Source: Raphanus sativus
Taxonomy: Eukaryota; Streptophyta; Magnoliopsida; Brassicales; Brassicaceae
Direction: 5' to 3'
Assembly (NCBI RefSeq): GCF_000801105.2
Contig: NC_079518.1
Location: forward strand, 10,486,106-10,550,105
Length of the DNA: 64,000 nt
The notes under the pieces were generated by a model that searched no databases, was not told the origin of the DNA, and worked only from the letters and a program-made list of their open reading frames with translations. The translations under genes and the position numbers were made by a program. This document shows, one piece after another, positions 1-11,708 of this stretch; the stretch's first letter is position 1; the number at the start of each line of letters is the position of its first letter.

Positions 1-1573
1 TAGTTTGACTAACTAATTACTTTTTGCAACAAAAAATTATCATATATTATCATTTTTATTTTTTTTATTTTTATAGTTATTAACTGAAAACTGAATAAAC
101 AATTCAAACAATGTTAGAATGAAAATTAAACTTATTAATATGGCTTGATCTGAACTGAATATAAGCAAATTGATGGGAGAAAAAACATGAGTTTTTGGTG
201 TAACTATCCTATGAATTTCTGAACACTTCAATTTTTTAATTTTATCAAAAACAATGTATATCAAATTATACACAATCTTACAAAATATATTATTCAACCC
301 AAGCAAAATATAACTAACAAGGTTATTCTTATTTTAGTCTAATTTAATAAAATATTTTGATTTATTTCAAAAAAAAAAAATACAACCTAATATAGCAAAT
401 ATGAATTACCAAACTAAAAAAATACGAAATATCAAATCAACCAATTGTTATGATTTGATTATTTTATATATTCATAAATGTGCATGAATTTTCAAAATAT
501 TAAAAGTTATGTGTACTAATGCAACTTTTATTTAATATTTTTTCCTATTTTTCTGAAACAACATATATTTCAGATATATAAAAATTTAAAGTGCAAATAT
601 GTATAAGAGGATGAACTGAAAATTGATTAAAAATAGGGGATGAACTGAACTATTTGAAGTTCAGAAAACAGTAATTCAACTTTAACATAATTAAGAAAAT
701 AAACCAAACTTTTTGGTCAATTTATAAGAATAAAAGTAACTCAATTTACCAAAAATATATATTTGAGTTAATATGACATATTATATTTAGAAATCACATA
801 TCTAACTAAGACAGTAACATAATTATACTAATAATTTTTTATTTATCATCCATATAAATTGCAAAATAATCTAATACTTATAAACAAACAAGAGAAAATA
901 TCTAATAGTACTTATAATTTAATTATTTTATAAATGTTTATATCCATGAAAATCACATAGTTTGTATTTACATCTAAACTAAGCAAATATCCAAAACCAG
1001 TTTTAGTTTCAAATAACTAAGACTTACAATATAGGATTTTTAATACTAAAACCTCTCAACTAAGTTTGTTTTGGGTTAAAACCCTCAAACTAAGTATTTA
1101 ATGAAATAACCCCCAAACTAATTTTATTTTGTCTTGTAAACTGTCAATTGTATCATCCACATATAGAATATGACTTGTGCAATGACACAAATATATTTTT
1201 ATTTTATTTTTAGATCAAAATTTTTATGATAATGTATAATAAAATTGTTTTATGCAGTAACAGTAGATTGAGAAGACTAGTGACAATTATATTCATATCA
1301 TATGTATCATAACTCAAGGGGACTCTCAAAGTGAAGAAAAGCTTGTCATCTTGTTCACCTCACCCAGATTATATTCATAAATTCAAATCAATATTCATCC
1401 ACCATCCGGTAAGAAAATAGATTGATGATTAAAAGTTACAATGCAAATCGGTGGTCCTCACAAGCACGACTGCTCGGTTGAGACATTTGATAACCTGAAG
1501 ATTCTCACACGGTATGTAACAAAAATAATCACCATATTTCTTCACACCATCAATAATATTATTCAACTATAAT
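1..1573. other. AT-rich intergenic, no gene seen
   Basis: No supportable gene. Around 1040-1120 a short phrase of the type 'aaaaccctcaaactaag' recurs about three times, as in degenerate plant repeats. The last few hundred bases are the 3' flank of the F-box gene on the minus strand. Confidence 0.6.
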
Positions 1574-2917
1574 TTATAATGAAAGTCCTAGACAACACCA
1601 GGCATAAGTATCGACATCACCAGAAACCACGAACTCACTCCACTCGACCCTTCCATGGATCTCTACTCCAACCTTATCCAAAGCGATCATCGAACACCAA
1701 ATCTTCTCGTTGCGGTCTTCCCACAGCAACGCAAGTTTCCCATTGCATTCCACCATATTTGGCACCGCATCACAACACAAACCTTTAACCTTTCTCCATA
1801 TCTTCCCTTCCGTATCATACCACATTAACCCAAACTCATGGTAAAAACCGTAGATCAAACTGTTTATCACACACGCTTTAATTATATTCTCTGTATATTC
1901 TTGCGATAGCTCAAGATTCTCACAGGTACCATCTTTTGTGTCGTAGATTGTGTGACGATATATAGAAAAGCTCATACCATAAACCTTTCCATCTAGGGCC
2001 ACTGTTTCACGAAATTCATTCCACTTGGATACTTTCTCGTATGTGATTTTCCCATGGGGACCTAATGGCCCAAATTCCCAAGTTTGAGTATTTGGGTCAA
2101 AAACCTCAACCTGGTTGATCTCGTTCCAGCACCCTCCTATTACGTATATTTTCCCATCCACCACTGCCACGCCTGCTCCCTTTCGGGCCACCTTCATGCT
2201 AGGACCCTTACTCAGCTTGCCAGACCGGGAATCAAAGATAACTAAGCCGCATGAACACTCTGCATCGTAATCCGATCCACCGATGAAATAGATCTTAGAA
2301 CCTAAGGATAAAGTGGGACAAGTGCGCATATTTTGATTTGTTGAAATATCAACTGACTTCCAAGGACTTGTTTTCTTCTCTTTTGAGTTGAAAGTGACCC
2401 AATGAAACGTCCTCCAGCCACGACGAGTGGAATCAATATAGAACACACACAAGAGGGGATCATCTTTCATGGCCGCCAGTAAGGACCGCATCTGCGCAAG
2501 CTCACCTGAAAGCACAAGAGATTGGAAGTTTTTGCAAACACAAGCGAGAGTCCGGTCGTGGCTTGTCGGGACCCGAGCTAAGCAGTTCAAAACAAGATCG
2601 TTTGGTAGTGACAACAACAAAGAATCACAACCCAGGGTCCGGTCGTAGCTAGTCGGAACGCGAGCTAAGCACTTCAAAACAACATCGTTTGGTAGTGACG
2701 ACAGAGAATTTTTTTTCTTTTTCTTCTTTTTTGTTTTGGATTTTTTTCTTTTTGTTTTTGAAGACAGAGAATATTGGTTTCTGTAAATTATGTTTTTAGC
2801 TCGTCTCATGATATCATTGAAGAGTCTTTTAAGTAACGACCACATCATTGACAACGACGCTTGATGATTTTCTTCTTGGGGTGGCACTTTAGCGTTTTTG
2901 TCGGCTGCGGTAGACAT
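1574..2917 (-). CDS. F-box/kelch-repeat protein with a duplicated F-box segment
   Basis: Single-exon gene of 447 aa. F-box/kelch proteins are substrate receptors of SCF ubiquitin ligases: the F-box binds the Skp1-like ASK subunit and the kelch propeller binds the target. The first ATG in frame is at 2917 (start MSTAADK). A Lys-rich stretch (about residues 56-72) could be a nuclear signal. The F-box phrase LPND.VL.CLARVPTS occurs twice in a row, 29 residues apart; only the second copy continues into the usual CVCKNFQSLVLSGEL. Kelch-like repeats follow (GSKIYFIGG, DGKIYVIGG, DGKVYGMSF). No Arabidopsis counterpart could be assigned by position, and this subfamily expands quickly in Brassicaceae. 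The reading frame is intact, so I take it as functional, although the doubled F-box might change Skp1 binding. Confidence 0.85.
   Translation of the reverse strand: MSTAADKNAKVPPQEENHQASLSMMWSLLKRLFNDIMRRAKNIIYRNQYSLSSKTKRKKSKTKKKKKKKNSLSSLPNDVVLKCLARVPTSYDRTLGCDSLLLSLPNDLVLNCLARVPTSHDRTLACVCKNFQSLVLSGELAQMRSLLAAMKDDPLLCVFYIDSTRRGWRTFHWVTFNSKEKKTSPWKSVDISTNQNMRTCPTLSLGSKIYFIGGSDYDAECSCGLVIFDSRSGKLSKGPSMKVARKGAGVAVVDGKIYVIGGCWNEINQVEVFDPNTQTWEFGPLGPHGKITYEKVSKWNEFRETVALDGKVYGMSFSIYRHTIYDTKDGTCENLELSQEYTENIIKACVINSLIYGFYHEFGLMWYDTEGKIWRKVKGLCCDAVPNMVECNGKLALLWEDRNEKIWCSMIALDKVGVEIHGRVEWSEFVVSGDVDTYAWCCLGLSL
2551..2709 (-). repeat. 87-bp tandem duplication within the F-box coding region
   Basis: Two adjacent copies with period 87 bp: the phrase tccggtcg begins at 2551 and again at 2638, and flanking sequence matches with a few substitutions. 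87 bp is 29 codons, so the frame is kept. Confidence 0.85.
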
Positions 2918-4365
2918 CAAGCTATGCAGTAGGGTTCGGAGAAGAGATTAAAGAAAAAGGGTAAAGGAAACCCTAATTAAGACAAGTATGTTATTGTAGC
3001 TATGATCTGAACTAAAAATTTAGAGGTAAAATATAAAATAAGATGAGTTTACCAGATATTATGAGATGTACGAATCAGGTCAAGGCAGCGGGGGGAGCGA
3101 TGGTAAATTTGAACGCAGCGCTGAACTCTTTAGGGTTTTGGAGACGATGCTTCAGCATACTAGCAAGGATGAACGAACCTTTATTAGGCTTGATTATTGC
3201 TTTGGCCCATGTAGAATACAAGCCTACGATCACAAAAGCGATATTAAAACAAGAGTAATCCCTTATGTATTGTTTGAAAAAATATTGTAACATTTGAACT
3301 AAAAGGATTTTTAGAATCCTTATAAACATAGGCTAGTGCATCTAAAAATATATTATATTTTTTATTAAATTAATTATAGATTTGATAACAATCTATGTAT
3401 CTTCTATCTTCTTTTTTTGATTTTATGTATTAAAATAAATTAAAGTAAATTAATTATAGATAAAATAAATTAAAACTAATTAAGTAAAATAAATAAATTA
3501 AAATATTGTTAGATAAAAATCTATGTATCTTCTATCTTTTTCTATTTTATGTAATAAAATAAATTAATTATAGATTTTTATGATATTATGTATTTTTATT
3601 TTTTTCTTATATATTGTATTTTGAATTTTGACAAATGATAATAAATTAATACAACTGTTAAAAATACCATATTAAAAAATTTGTGATCATGGTTTTAAAC
3701 TATTTTATAATAAAATATACATAATCATAAATTCGTATAAATGATCATAAAACTGTACATGCATAAAAAGTCTCATTTAATAGATAATTAAGTTAAAATA
3801 TATCTATTAAAATATATATCATATAAAAATATAAAAATAGATAAGTATCTAAATTTTGAAAATTTCGTTAAACAAGTATTTAAAACTTAATATTTAAATT
3901 TAATTTTTATTGAAGTTATGGAATTGTAAAATCTCAAGAAAAGATATTTTATTAAATAAAAATACACACATTGGGTCTCTCATCTCTATAGTTTATAATA
4001 TAGTAATGACAATTTGAAGGAACAGACATTTACATGGTTTCTAATCTCGATATTTTTTTCATTCGCTGCGTATGTAAAGCAATATTATGTAACATACTCG
4101 TTCCTTTGGAAGTAAAAAAATTGCTTGTAGTTTTGAATTTTTGGCAGAATATAAACGGAAGACAATCCTCCCGTAAAGCAAATCTTGTATTTTCAACTTC
4201 CACACCGCACTCTAAACACATGACTTAACAAAAAGTTTATATCACTTAAAATACATGTAGAGATTTCTTCAAACTTCTCCCTATAAAATCAGTCGATCAA
4301 ATTATACAACATATATATATAAGAGAAACACAAAGCAAACATAATTTTTCATCCATAAGTGGAAA
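2918..4365. other. Intergenic, AT-rich
   Basis: 5' flank of the F-box gene and promoter of the lipid-transfer gene. Two overlapping short frames at 3043-3290 match nothing I recognise. A degenerate direct repeat is present: 'atctatgtatcttctatctt' occurs at 3391 and 3519, with related AT-rich sequence around both. Confidence 0.5.
4282..4288 (+). promoter_or_regulatory. TATA box of the lipid-transfer protein gene
   Basis: TATAAAA lies 84 bp upstream of the ATG at 4366, a normal distance for a plant gene with a short leader. Confidence 0.55.
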
Positions 4366-4924
4366 ATGAGGAACATTACTAAAAACCAGACCATGTTACT
4401 GCTTGTTGTTACACTTTTAGTGGTGATTGCGTACCAAGAGGGAGAAGCCATACAATGTTCACAGATAACCATGTACTTAGCACCATGTTTGTCTTATGTA
4501 AAAGGTGGAGGAAACCCGCCTCCTCCGTGTTGCGCCGGGCTTAATAATCTAAAAGCCTCAGCGCCGGGGAAACCCGATAAACAAGCAGCTTGTCAATGCT
4601 TGAAGAGTGTAGCTAATGCTATATCCGGATTCAACGATGACAATGCCAAACAACTCCCTGGTAAATGCGGTGTTAGTGTGGGGGTCCCTTTCTCTAAGAG
4701 CGTGGACTGTAACAGGTATATAGTATATTGCAAAAGCATCCATTTATCATATTAGAAAAACACCTGAAATCTTTTAGTTTATACAAAAACAAAGAGATGA
4801 GATTATTTTCTAAATATGATAGATTGATGCTGTTGCACGTCAAGTATATATATATAAGCCTCATTCTATAAATAATAATCCTTTAATTGGCCTTCATTAT
4901 TTGTATTGAAACAGCATAAACTGA
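4366..4924 (+). CDS. Type 1 non-specific lipid-transfer protein
   Basis: Secreted small lipid-binding protein. Signal peptide (MLLLVVTLLVVIAYQEGEA) followed by the eight-cysteine motif: C (IQCSQ), C (LAPCLSY), CC (PPPCCAG), CxC (CQCLK), C (PGKCGV), C (SVDCN). Read as one exon the protein would run on to 129 aa with an unusual tail and an extra Cys. Type 1 LTP genes normally have one intron just after the last Cys. A GT donor follows 4715 and an AG acceptor ends at 4914, giving exons 4366-4715 and 4915-4924 and the tail DCNSIN, 119 aa in total. I prefer this model. By position it matches Arabidopsis At4g33355 (from memory). Such proteins carry fatty acyl chains in the apoplast or help build the cuticle; the exact ligand cannot be seen. 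Confidence 0.88.
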
Positions 4925-5609
4925 AAAGAAGGACTACCAACGGCCATGCAGCAATAATATAAAGTGTGGAATTCAACGGCCATATCCTGAAAGAGCAAAA
5001 AGCATTATAACAAAACTGTTTGGATACTTTATACATGTAATCATATAAATAAACTGTGGAATTCATACATGCTAGACAATTTTCTCTAGTCTAAATGTTT
5101 TAAATTTTTTAAGTAGGAGTAATTAGCCAAGTTAATTATCTTTGATTAGTACTATTAACAGAAAACAGTATAGTAGTGTATCTACTTTATAGCATGTGAA
5201 CAAAAGTAAGACGCTTTCCGTGACAAAAAAAAAAAAAAAAAGAACAAAAGTAAGACGCTTCTATGCTTTTTCTACCACACAACCTTTCACCACACTGTGA
5301 TCCCCATCTCCAGTTCCTAAACAGCAAAAATAGGGGGCAAATATGTCTTTTGCTCATATATTTGGGTTAATTAGCGAAGTTTTGTATTTAATTACACAGG
5401 CCCCAACATTTAATAGTGGTTGTCGGTAATAACATAAGCTTACTCGTCTTGCTCTCGTCGACAGACACCGATTGCCTTTTTTCCACCGTAATCTTCAAAG
5501 CATCCTCCGATCAAAAAAAGCAAAACTCTTTTCAGGAGATCTTGAATTCCTCATTACAGAGAGAGATATAGAGAGAGAGAGGAGTATGGAGGTATGAGAG
5601 GGGTGGGAG
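4925..5609. other. Intergenic with promoter and 5' leader
   Basis: AT-rich, with an A-run at about 5225-5241. The leader of the next gene contains a GA-rich microsatellite (about 5559-5584), common in plant 5' UTRs. Confidence 0.5.
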
Positions 5610-7525
5610 ATGGCGAGGGGAGGAGGAGAATACAACAACAACAACAACGGAGGAGGAGGAGGAGGAGGAGTTCTTCTTCTCTCGTACAAAAGAATCACTC
5701 TGCTCGTTTGCCTTTTCAACATCCTCATCGCTCTCTTTGTTCTTCGCTTTCTCTACGCTTCTTCTCTCCACATTTTTCCCAATCACGACAATGGTCAGGA
5801 GAGCAACACTCTCTTTTTTATTTACCTTGTTTGTTTGATGATAAGTTTCTCTATCTAAAAGCTTCTGTCTTTTTTTTTTTAATTTAGGTGTTAAGTACAC
5901 AGCAGATGAGATTAGGAGAATGGAGGAATCGGTTCGGATTCGAAGATCTAAAGAACCTGTTGAGCTTGTTAGATTGGTTAGTGGTGATTGGTGAACTCTG
6001 TTTTACTTCTATTTAGATGCATTGGTTTCTCATGATTGTACAAAACCCATAACAGGTGAAGAAGATGAAACATGAGGTGGCCATTGCAGAGTCAAGTGTT
6101 GAGCTGTCTCCTAGTGTAAAAGGCAAACTAATCGATGAGATCTTGGAGCGTTTGAGAAGGTTGGAGGAGAAGTCTAACGTTACCCTTCTCAGAGGTTTGG
6201 TGCTCTTCATATCCTAACATTATAAATTGATCTTTGATTTTTTTGGTGCTAGGCTATGTCTTTTAGCATAAAGTCCTTACATTTGTGATGGTGTCTTGTT
6301 AACTAGATTTTGTCTTATTACCTAACCTATGCAAGATGTGGTCGTTGTTATCAGTGTAGGAATGGAACATAGCTCAAGATATCAATACTGATTGCTTTTC
6401 GATGCTTTATATGGTTGATCTGTTTTGGTTCCACCTTACACATTAAAAGAGCCATTGTGTGGAAGTGATAAGCTAGCTATCAATACATGTCAAGCAAATT
6501 AAGCATCGAAAACCAGCTGTATCTTAAAAACTGGCTGCAATAGTTTTCCTTTGACACATTCATGGTCACCCCCTTAATATCTTTCATTTGGCGAACAGAA
6601 GCTGTAGAAACGTGGCGCAGTGAGAAGCTGAAGGAAGCTAAAGAGCAGCTGATTCAAGAGAAAAATGGAGTAAATTCCACCATGATACAGGAGGAAGCAG
6701 GTAAGAAGCTGTTTTCAAGTTCTCATAGACAACAACCACAGATTCACTTTATGAAACCCCTGTGGATACTGGATCATTTTTTGTTTAGTGTAATTAGAGG
6801 GGAACTCTTTTGTCCTGTAACTATCATATAGGGATGCTTGTAAGAGCTTTGGAGTTGGAGTGGGATGTGCTGTCGGAAGAGATTGGTCTTTGGTTACCTG
6901 CTGAGGTTCACAATGAAGTGCACGATGATAAACCCGAAGGAGAGGAAGAGCCTGGTACTATTTTATCAAGTGAACCAAGAAACTAATTGTATTTTTAACG
7001 AACTAAAAGCTCACGAGGCTATCTATCTTTTCTTTTTTTTTTTACTTAACAGAGGAGGTATTAGCAGGAAGACCAGTGCCAGCTGTATGTAATGCAGAGC
7101 TTCACACAGATTATGGTGGTGCTGCAGTGAGATGGGGACTTACACATCATAAAGAGAGTGCAGCTGATTGTTGCCAAGCTTGCTTAGACCAGGCAAAGCG
7201 CGCAAGACCTGGAGAAATGAGATGCAACATTTGGGTTTATTGCCCATCTGAGTTTGGTTGCTATTCTCCAGATATTTATCAGCATAAACATCAGGAATGT
7301 TGGCTCAAATACGTAAGAAGTTACCTCTTTACCCAATTTCAGATTGTTGAAGTTAGAGTTGCATAATGTAAACTTGTCTCATAATAACTATGTCAATGTG
7401 AATTGCAGGCAGAGCAGCCAAAAGAGAATTTTAAAGACAGATATTCGGAATCATACAGAAATAACCACCCAAAGGCGCCTACTATCGTTCCATGGGTTTC
7501 AGGTGTTATAACGGCTCGACAATAA
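5610..7525 (+). CDS. Single-pass membrane protein with Cys-rich C-terminal domain, unknown function
   Basis: Seven exons with GT-AG borders that keep the frame: 5610-5793, 5888-5976, 6056-6194, 6599-6700, 6832-6954, 7053-7312, 7409-7525, giving 337 aa. The N-terminus has a Gly/Asn-rich stretch encoded by GGA and AAC repeats, then a hydrophobic segment (about residues 29-50), so a type II single-pass protein is likely. A charged helical region (RRMEES.RIRRSK, EEILERLRRLEEKSN, WRSEKLKEAKEQLIQE) suggests coiled coil. The last 100 residues contain six Cys including DCCQAC, RCNIWVYC and FGCYS, reminiscent of a PAN/apple-type fold, but I do not claim the family. By position it fits the uncharacterised Arabidopsis gene At4g33380 (from memory). 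The start gives the longest frame in good context (gagATGGCG). Confidence 0.85.
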
Positions 7526-8094
7526 ACCTTTGTTGACAGGACTGTATGATGGGACGATAGGAGAGAGATAGTTTTTGGTTATTTCATGTTGTGTTACCAT
7601 TTTTCTGAGTCTTGAAAGATAAAGTTACCGGACCAAGATGCTAACATCTTTTGGTCAGTTGTATACACGAGAATAGAATGTTTATCTTGTGTGGTTTCTT
7701 AAATTCGTTTGTTTGTATTTTGAAACACATGGGGCTTACAACACCATATGGTCGAAGTCTAATATTGGGATCATGAGTATGTTTTTGTCCAACCTTGTTC
7801 GATTGTGCTGGTTGCTATGCTACCTCATAGAGATGTAAGCTGTACTTTACTAGATTTGTTTCTGCTTATTTCTCTATGTCATTTGCTTATTTCAAGTGAA
7901 AACAGAAATGAAAACCAAATATGGCCAACTTAAAAGTCAAAGTCACACCAAAGTAGTTTACCAACATCTCTACATGTCTTTTCTCGAAATCTAACAAACG
8001 TACTAAGAGCCAGAACATTGGAATTTCACATGGTTACAAACAGACTAGAATCCGAATTATATAAAACTAACAGTCAATCAATCACTTGCTTGCT
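7526..8094. other. Convergent 3' flanks
   Basis: 3' UTR of the membrane-protein gene from the left and of the VID27-like gene from the right. No further gene seen. Confidence 0.6.
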
Positions 8095-10311
8095 TCATCG
8101 CTTGCTGGATAAGCTGAAAGAGCTGACTTTCATGGGAGTTGCAATGACCAGAGGCGCTTCAGGCGAGCCAGAGACTGCAAAGTTGTCGTTCATGAAACGG
8201 CTGTCCACAATGGATTCATTCCGAAGGACTATCTTGTAGCAGTAGCATTTCTTCAGCCCTTCCTGCTCATGGTAGCATTCATGAGATCCATTCTTCACTT
8301 GCTGAAAGTTCCATATCACACTGAATTTGCCAACAGTTGCCACCACATGACGCTCTTGTTTCCCATCCTCCGTCACCTATAAACACCGAAATTTTACCAC
8401 CAATGATAAACTTAGAATGGATTAGAAAAATAAATACCTGCATAGTCACAAATCCAGCTACGGCAAAGGCATTATAGAGAAGCATTCTAGCAAAAAAGAG
8501 ACCTACTCTTTCAAATGAAAAGAGGCAAAAATCACAACGAGAGCTCTGGTTTTAGGTGTGCAGGTAAGGGGACTTTCACATTACAATGAACTAAACAAGC
8601 AAATATTGAAGCGGTTTATCTAGAGCAATAACGTCACTCTGGGGACACGAATCTAAACACCAACAAGAGTTTTGCTTACCCATGAAAACTGAGCATTACG
8701 GAACTTGTTGTTAGAACCAGCTAAATGAGCGTCGAGAGGTCTCAGCTTCAGCAACCTCGGTGCAGCAATCTTATTCCCCATGCGACCCTCAAACCCAGTC
8801 TTCGTCTTACCAGCCTTATCAGTGAAAAGGGTACATATAACAATCAGATACGTATCAGTCGTACCAACAATCCATTTCCCATCGTAAGTAGCGTCCACAT
8901 GAGTCACAGGCGCACCGAGTCCAGGGAAAGCCGTCTTCGCCTGCCTCATAGTATTACTCGAGTAGAGCCTAATCTTCCCATCAAGAGAACCAACAACAAT
9001 CGAGCCATCACCAGTAGTCGCAAAGCACTGGAAGTTCGTCCCTCTAGAAAACTGATGCCCCTGTTGCCAGCTCAACACCGGAGCATTCGCACTAGCGAGA
9101 TCCTGAACCATCCCGTACCTGTCACGCATATCCCACCTGCAAAGCCTGTTGTTATCCAAACCAAGAAAGGTCGACGCAGACGGGTCCAACTGTGCACCTT
9201 TACCGTCATTAGTAATATCACTCATAGAGATATCAACCCCATCTTTCTCAAACTTCCACTCCGAAATAACCTTCCCCGTCTCGATATCAAGCTGATGCAC
9301 CCCTCGGTTCTGACTCATTGGACTCATTAGCAGCATATTAGTCTCAGCTCTCATGAGAAGAGCCTTCCTCGGTTCCGAGTGGACCCCACCGTAACTACCC
9401 TCGAAGTTAACACAAACGCCTTTCCCTTGAATCCCTTCCCTCATGTTCTTGAAAACCTGAATACCGTTACTCCCAACCAAGAAACTATTATCCAACGCGC
9501 CTAGAGCTAAACTATGTATCCCTTCGCTCGTCGCTTCCTCGAAAGCCTCCGTGAGATCCTGCGTGTCTCTCACCGGGCTCTGAAGCAGTATGTCGTCGGC
9601 GTCTTCCCACATGGAGTCGTCGGCAGCTTCCGGGTTCGCCCACCCGATGAAGTCTTTCCCGAAGATCTTGGCTTTGCTCGCCTCGTTCATCTCGACTCCG
9701 TGGTTGTTCTCGAACAAGCAGCTGTTGTAAGTGCTCGCGAACGATGCGAAGTCTTCGAGGGTAGCGAATCTCAGCGCCCAGACTCCTCTCGCGACGAAAT
9801 CGACACGGCGCTGGTCTCTGTAGGATTTCAATTGCATCTCGTCGGAGACCTTTCGACGGATCTTGCTCCTCCCTACTTTCAGCACCCACCATTCCTTCTC
9901 CGAGTCGGCTTCTTGATCATCCTCATCCTCGTCGTCGTCGTCGTCTCCTTGGGAGGTTTTGACGAAGGAGTAAGAGGTGGACTTCTCGGCGGTGACCCAT
10001 TTGGCTTTGGGGGTGTTTCCGTTGATGTAGCGGAAAAGCTTAATCGAGGATTGGGTGGAGGGAGGTGGTTGTGGTTGGGTTGAGGAGGGGTATTTGAGCT
10101 TTAAGGCTCTGAGCTTTGATTCGACGTCGTCTAGGGATGAGGAAGGGGGTTTGGGGCGGAGACGAGAGGAAGATGACGACGCGAACGTATCGTCCCTGGA
10201 GTCGACGAACTCGTCTTCTTCTTGTTGTTCTCTGCCTTCTTCGTACTCTTCGTATTCCTCTTCGTCTGATTCGCAGATCTCTAGATCTTCGTGGCTGTGA
10301 GCTGCTCCCAT
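8095..10311 (-). CDS. VID27-like (CYPRO4-type) protein
   Basis: Two exons, 8680-10311 and 8095-8376 (donor gtaagc, acceptor tttatag), giving 637 aa, close to the usual plant length. The family is named after yeast Vid27, linked to vacuolar import and degradation of gluconeogenic enzymes; the plant role is unclear. The N-terminus MGAAHS fits an N-myristoylation site. Residues about 12-35 and 120-135 are strongly acidic, with a Ser/Pro-rich linker between. The C-terminal half carries the WD-like VID27 domain ([59 protein letters not shown]). The frame is intact and start context is good. It corresponds to Arabidopsis At4g33400, next to SPPL1 (At4g33410), whose remnant lies just beyond its start here. 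Confidence 0.93.
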
Positions 10312-10784
10312 CTCGAGAAAACCCTAATTAGTAGAGAGAGATGGAGAATATGAGATTCAAATGAAGAGCGCAAGTTCGAAATTTGAATAATTAGGGTTCT
10401 TTTAAAGCGATTGTTCCCTTTAGATTCTCTCGGATTGGAGGTAACCGGCTACAGCCAGTGAGTAAAGTGTGTAGCGAATCGGCAGTATTTGTTAAATACC
10501 GGGGATAGCCTGTTCAAATAGATCATTTAGTTTTACACAACCGGGGGGGATATCGTTAAATACCGGTGGGGTTGTAAGCTATATCCGGTATAAAGCTTAA
10601 CCATCGTTTGGATAATAAAAATGTTTCACTTGGTTAACAATAGAATCAAACGTTGAATCTAGTATTAAAAATAGACATGTCCAAAAAATAAATCCAACCT
10701 TGTTCATTTTGAACTATTTAACCGATTTAAATTGGTTTTGAACTGTTCCATATCGTTTACAAGGGTTGCTGCTTGTGGCTTGTG
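10312..10784. other. VID27-like promoter, then junction with the SPPL1 remnant
   Basis: Leader and promoter of the minus-strand gene. The N-terminal half of SPPL1 that should follow is not recognisable here. Confidence 0.5.
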
Positions 10785-11708
10785 TCATGGCTCGTCTCGT
10801 CTCTGGCCACTGGGTGTTGAATACCCTTGGGATCTCTATTTGTGTTGCTTTCGTCAGCCATTTTTATTTGTCTTCCTAATAATCGAGATATGTGTTATGC
10901 TCCTCATGCGTCTCTTTGTATACGACATCTTCTGGATTTTTTTCCTCTGAGATCGAGATTCTTTGGTGCTGACGTTAGGGTGTCCGTACGGATACCCAGC
11001 AAGCTTTTAAAACCCGGTTCATACAGTGACCAACATTTTAAATCTTTCTAGACTGCAGTTGATCATAAAGAAACTGGAACTGCCATTGAGAATAGTGTTT
11101 CCAAGGAACCTATTGAGCGGTGTGAGTATCTCAGATTTCATGATGCTTGGTCTTGGGGATATGGTACAGATCAAAACCCTTATTATTATATTTTGAGATT
11201 CGTTTCTTCCAAATGTCCACTTACTGCAGGAAATGTTGTTTTTGTGACTGTCGGATTTGAACTGTTTTGTTTGTTCCAGGATATTCCTGCAATGCTTTTG
11301 GCTTTGGTCCTCTGCTTTGAGTATAGTAAAACTAGAGATGTGGTGAATCTCTTTGATCTAAAATCTTCGAAGGGTCACAAATGCATATGGTATGCACTGC
11401 CTGGGTACGCTAGCATATTGGCTTGGTGTCTGCTCTGGCTGCAGGTTTCTTGATCCACTCACCTCAGACAGGTCTACTTTATTTGGTACTTGTTTTCCTA
11501 ACCGAATTTTTGTTGATTGAAACTTTTCAACTCAATGCCTGTGTTGTAAAAGATGTCATTGTTGTGTTTTATATGAGCTTGATCAGTGTGAAGAATATTT
11601 GAGATTATGATGTTTAAATTCATTTTTGATGTGAATTATATCTAGGTACCATACATTTGGACCTGCATTATACAATCCCATTGAGAAATCTCATGAAATA
11701 CATATATG
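10785..11708 (+). pseudogene. SPPL1 (signal peptide peptidase-like) remnant
   Basis: Decayed C-terminal half of a GxGD intramembrane aspartyl protease. Segments occur in Arabidopsis SPPL1 order but in different frames: VSGHWVLN and GISIC (about 10800-10850), LFVYDIFW with the first catalytic Asp (about 10913-10936), RFFGA (about 10960), KKLELP and IVFPRNLL (11070-11120), SDFMMLGLGDM with the second catalytic Asp (about 11130-11163), an intron ending ttgttccag at 11279, DIPAMLLALVLCFEY.KTRDV then SSKGHK.IWYALPGYA, and finally GPALYNPIEKSHEI (about 11659-11700). In-frame stops (after FFL at about 10950, and after LQVS at 11453) and frame changes break it, and the upstream half is gone. Frame changes inside both catalytic exons make function very unlikely. 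Confidence 0.88.

Noticed and set aside
3043..3290. Two overlapping short plus-strand frames
   Set aside because: No recognisable motif, no promoter or splice support; kept as intergenic.
5495..5900. Minus-strand frames with Ser/Val repeats over the first exon of the membrane-protein gene
   Set aside because: Caused by GGA and AAC microsatellite-like codons read backwards; no conserved features.
9514..10083. Long plus-strand open frame antisense to the VID27-like gene
   Set aside because: It is a shadow of a conserved coding exon on the other strand with no family resemblance of its own.
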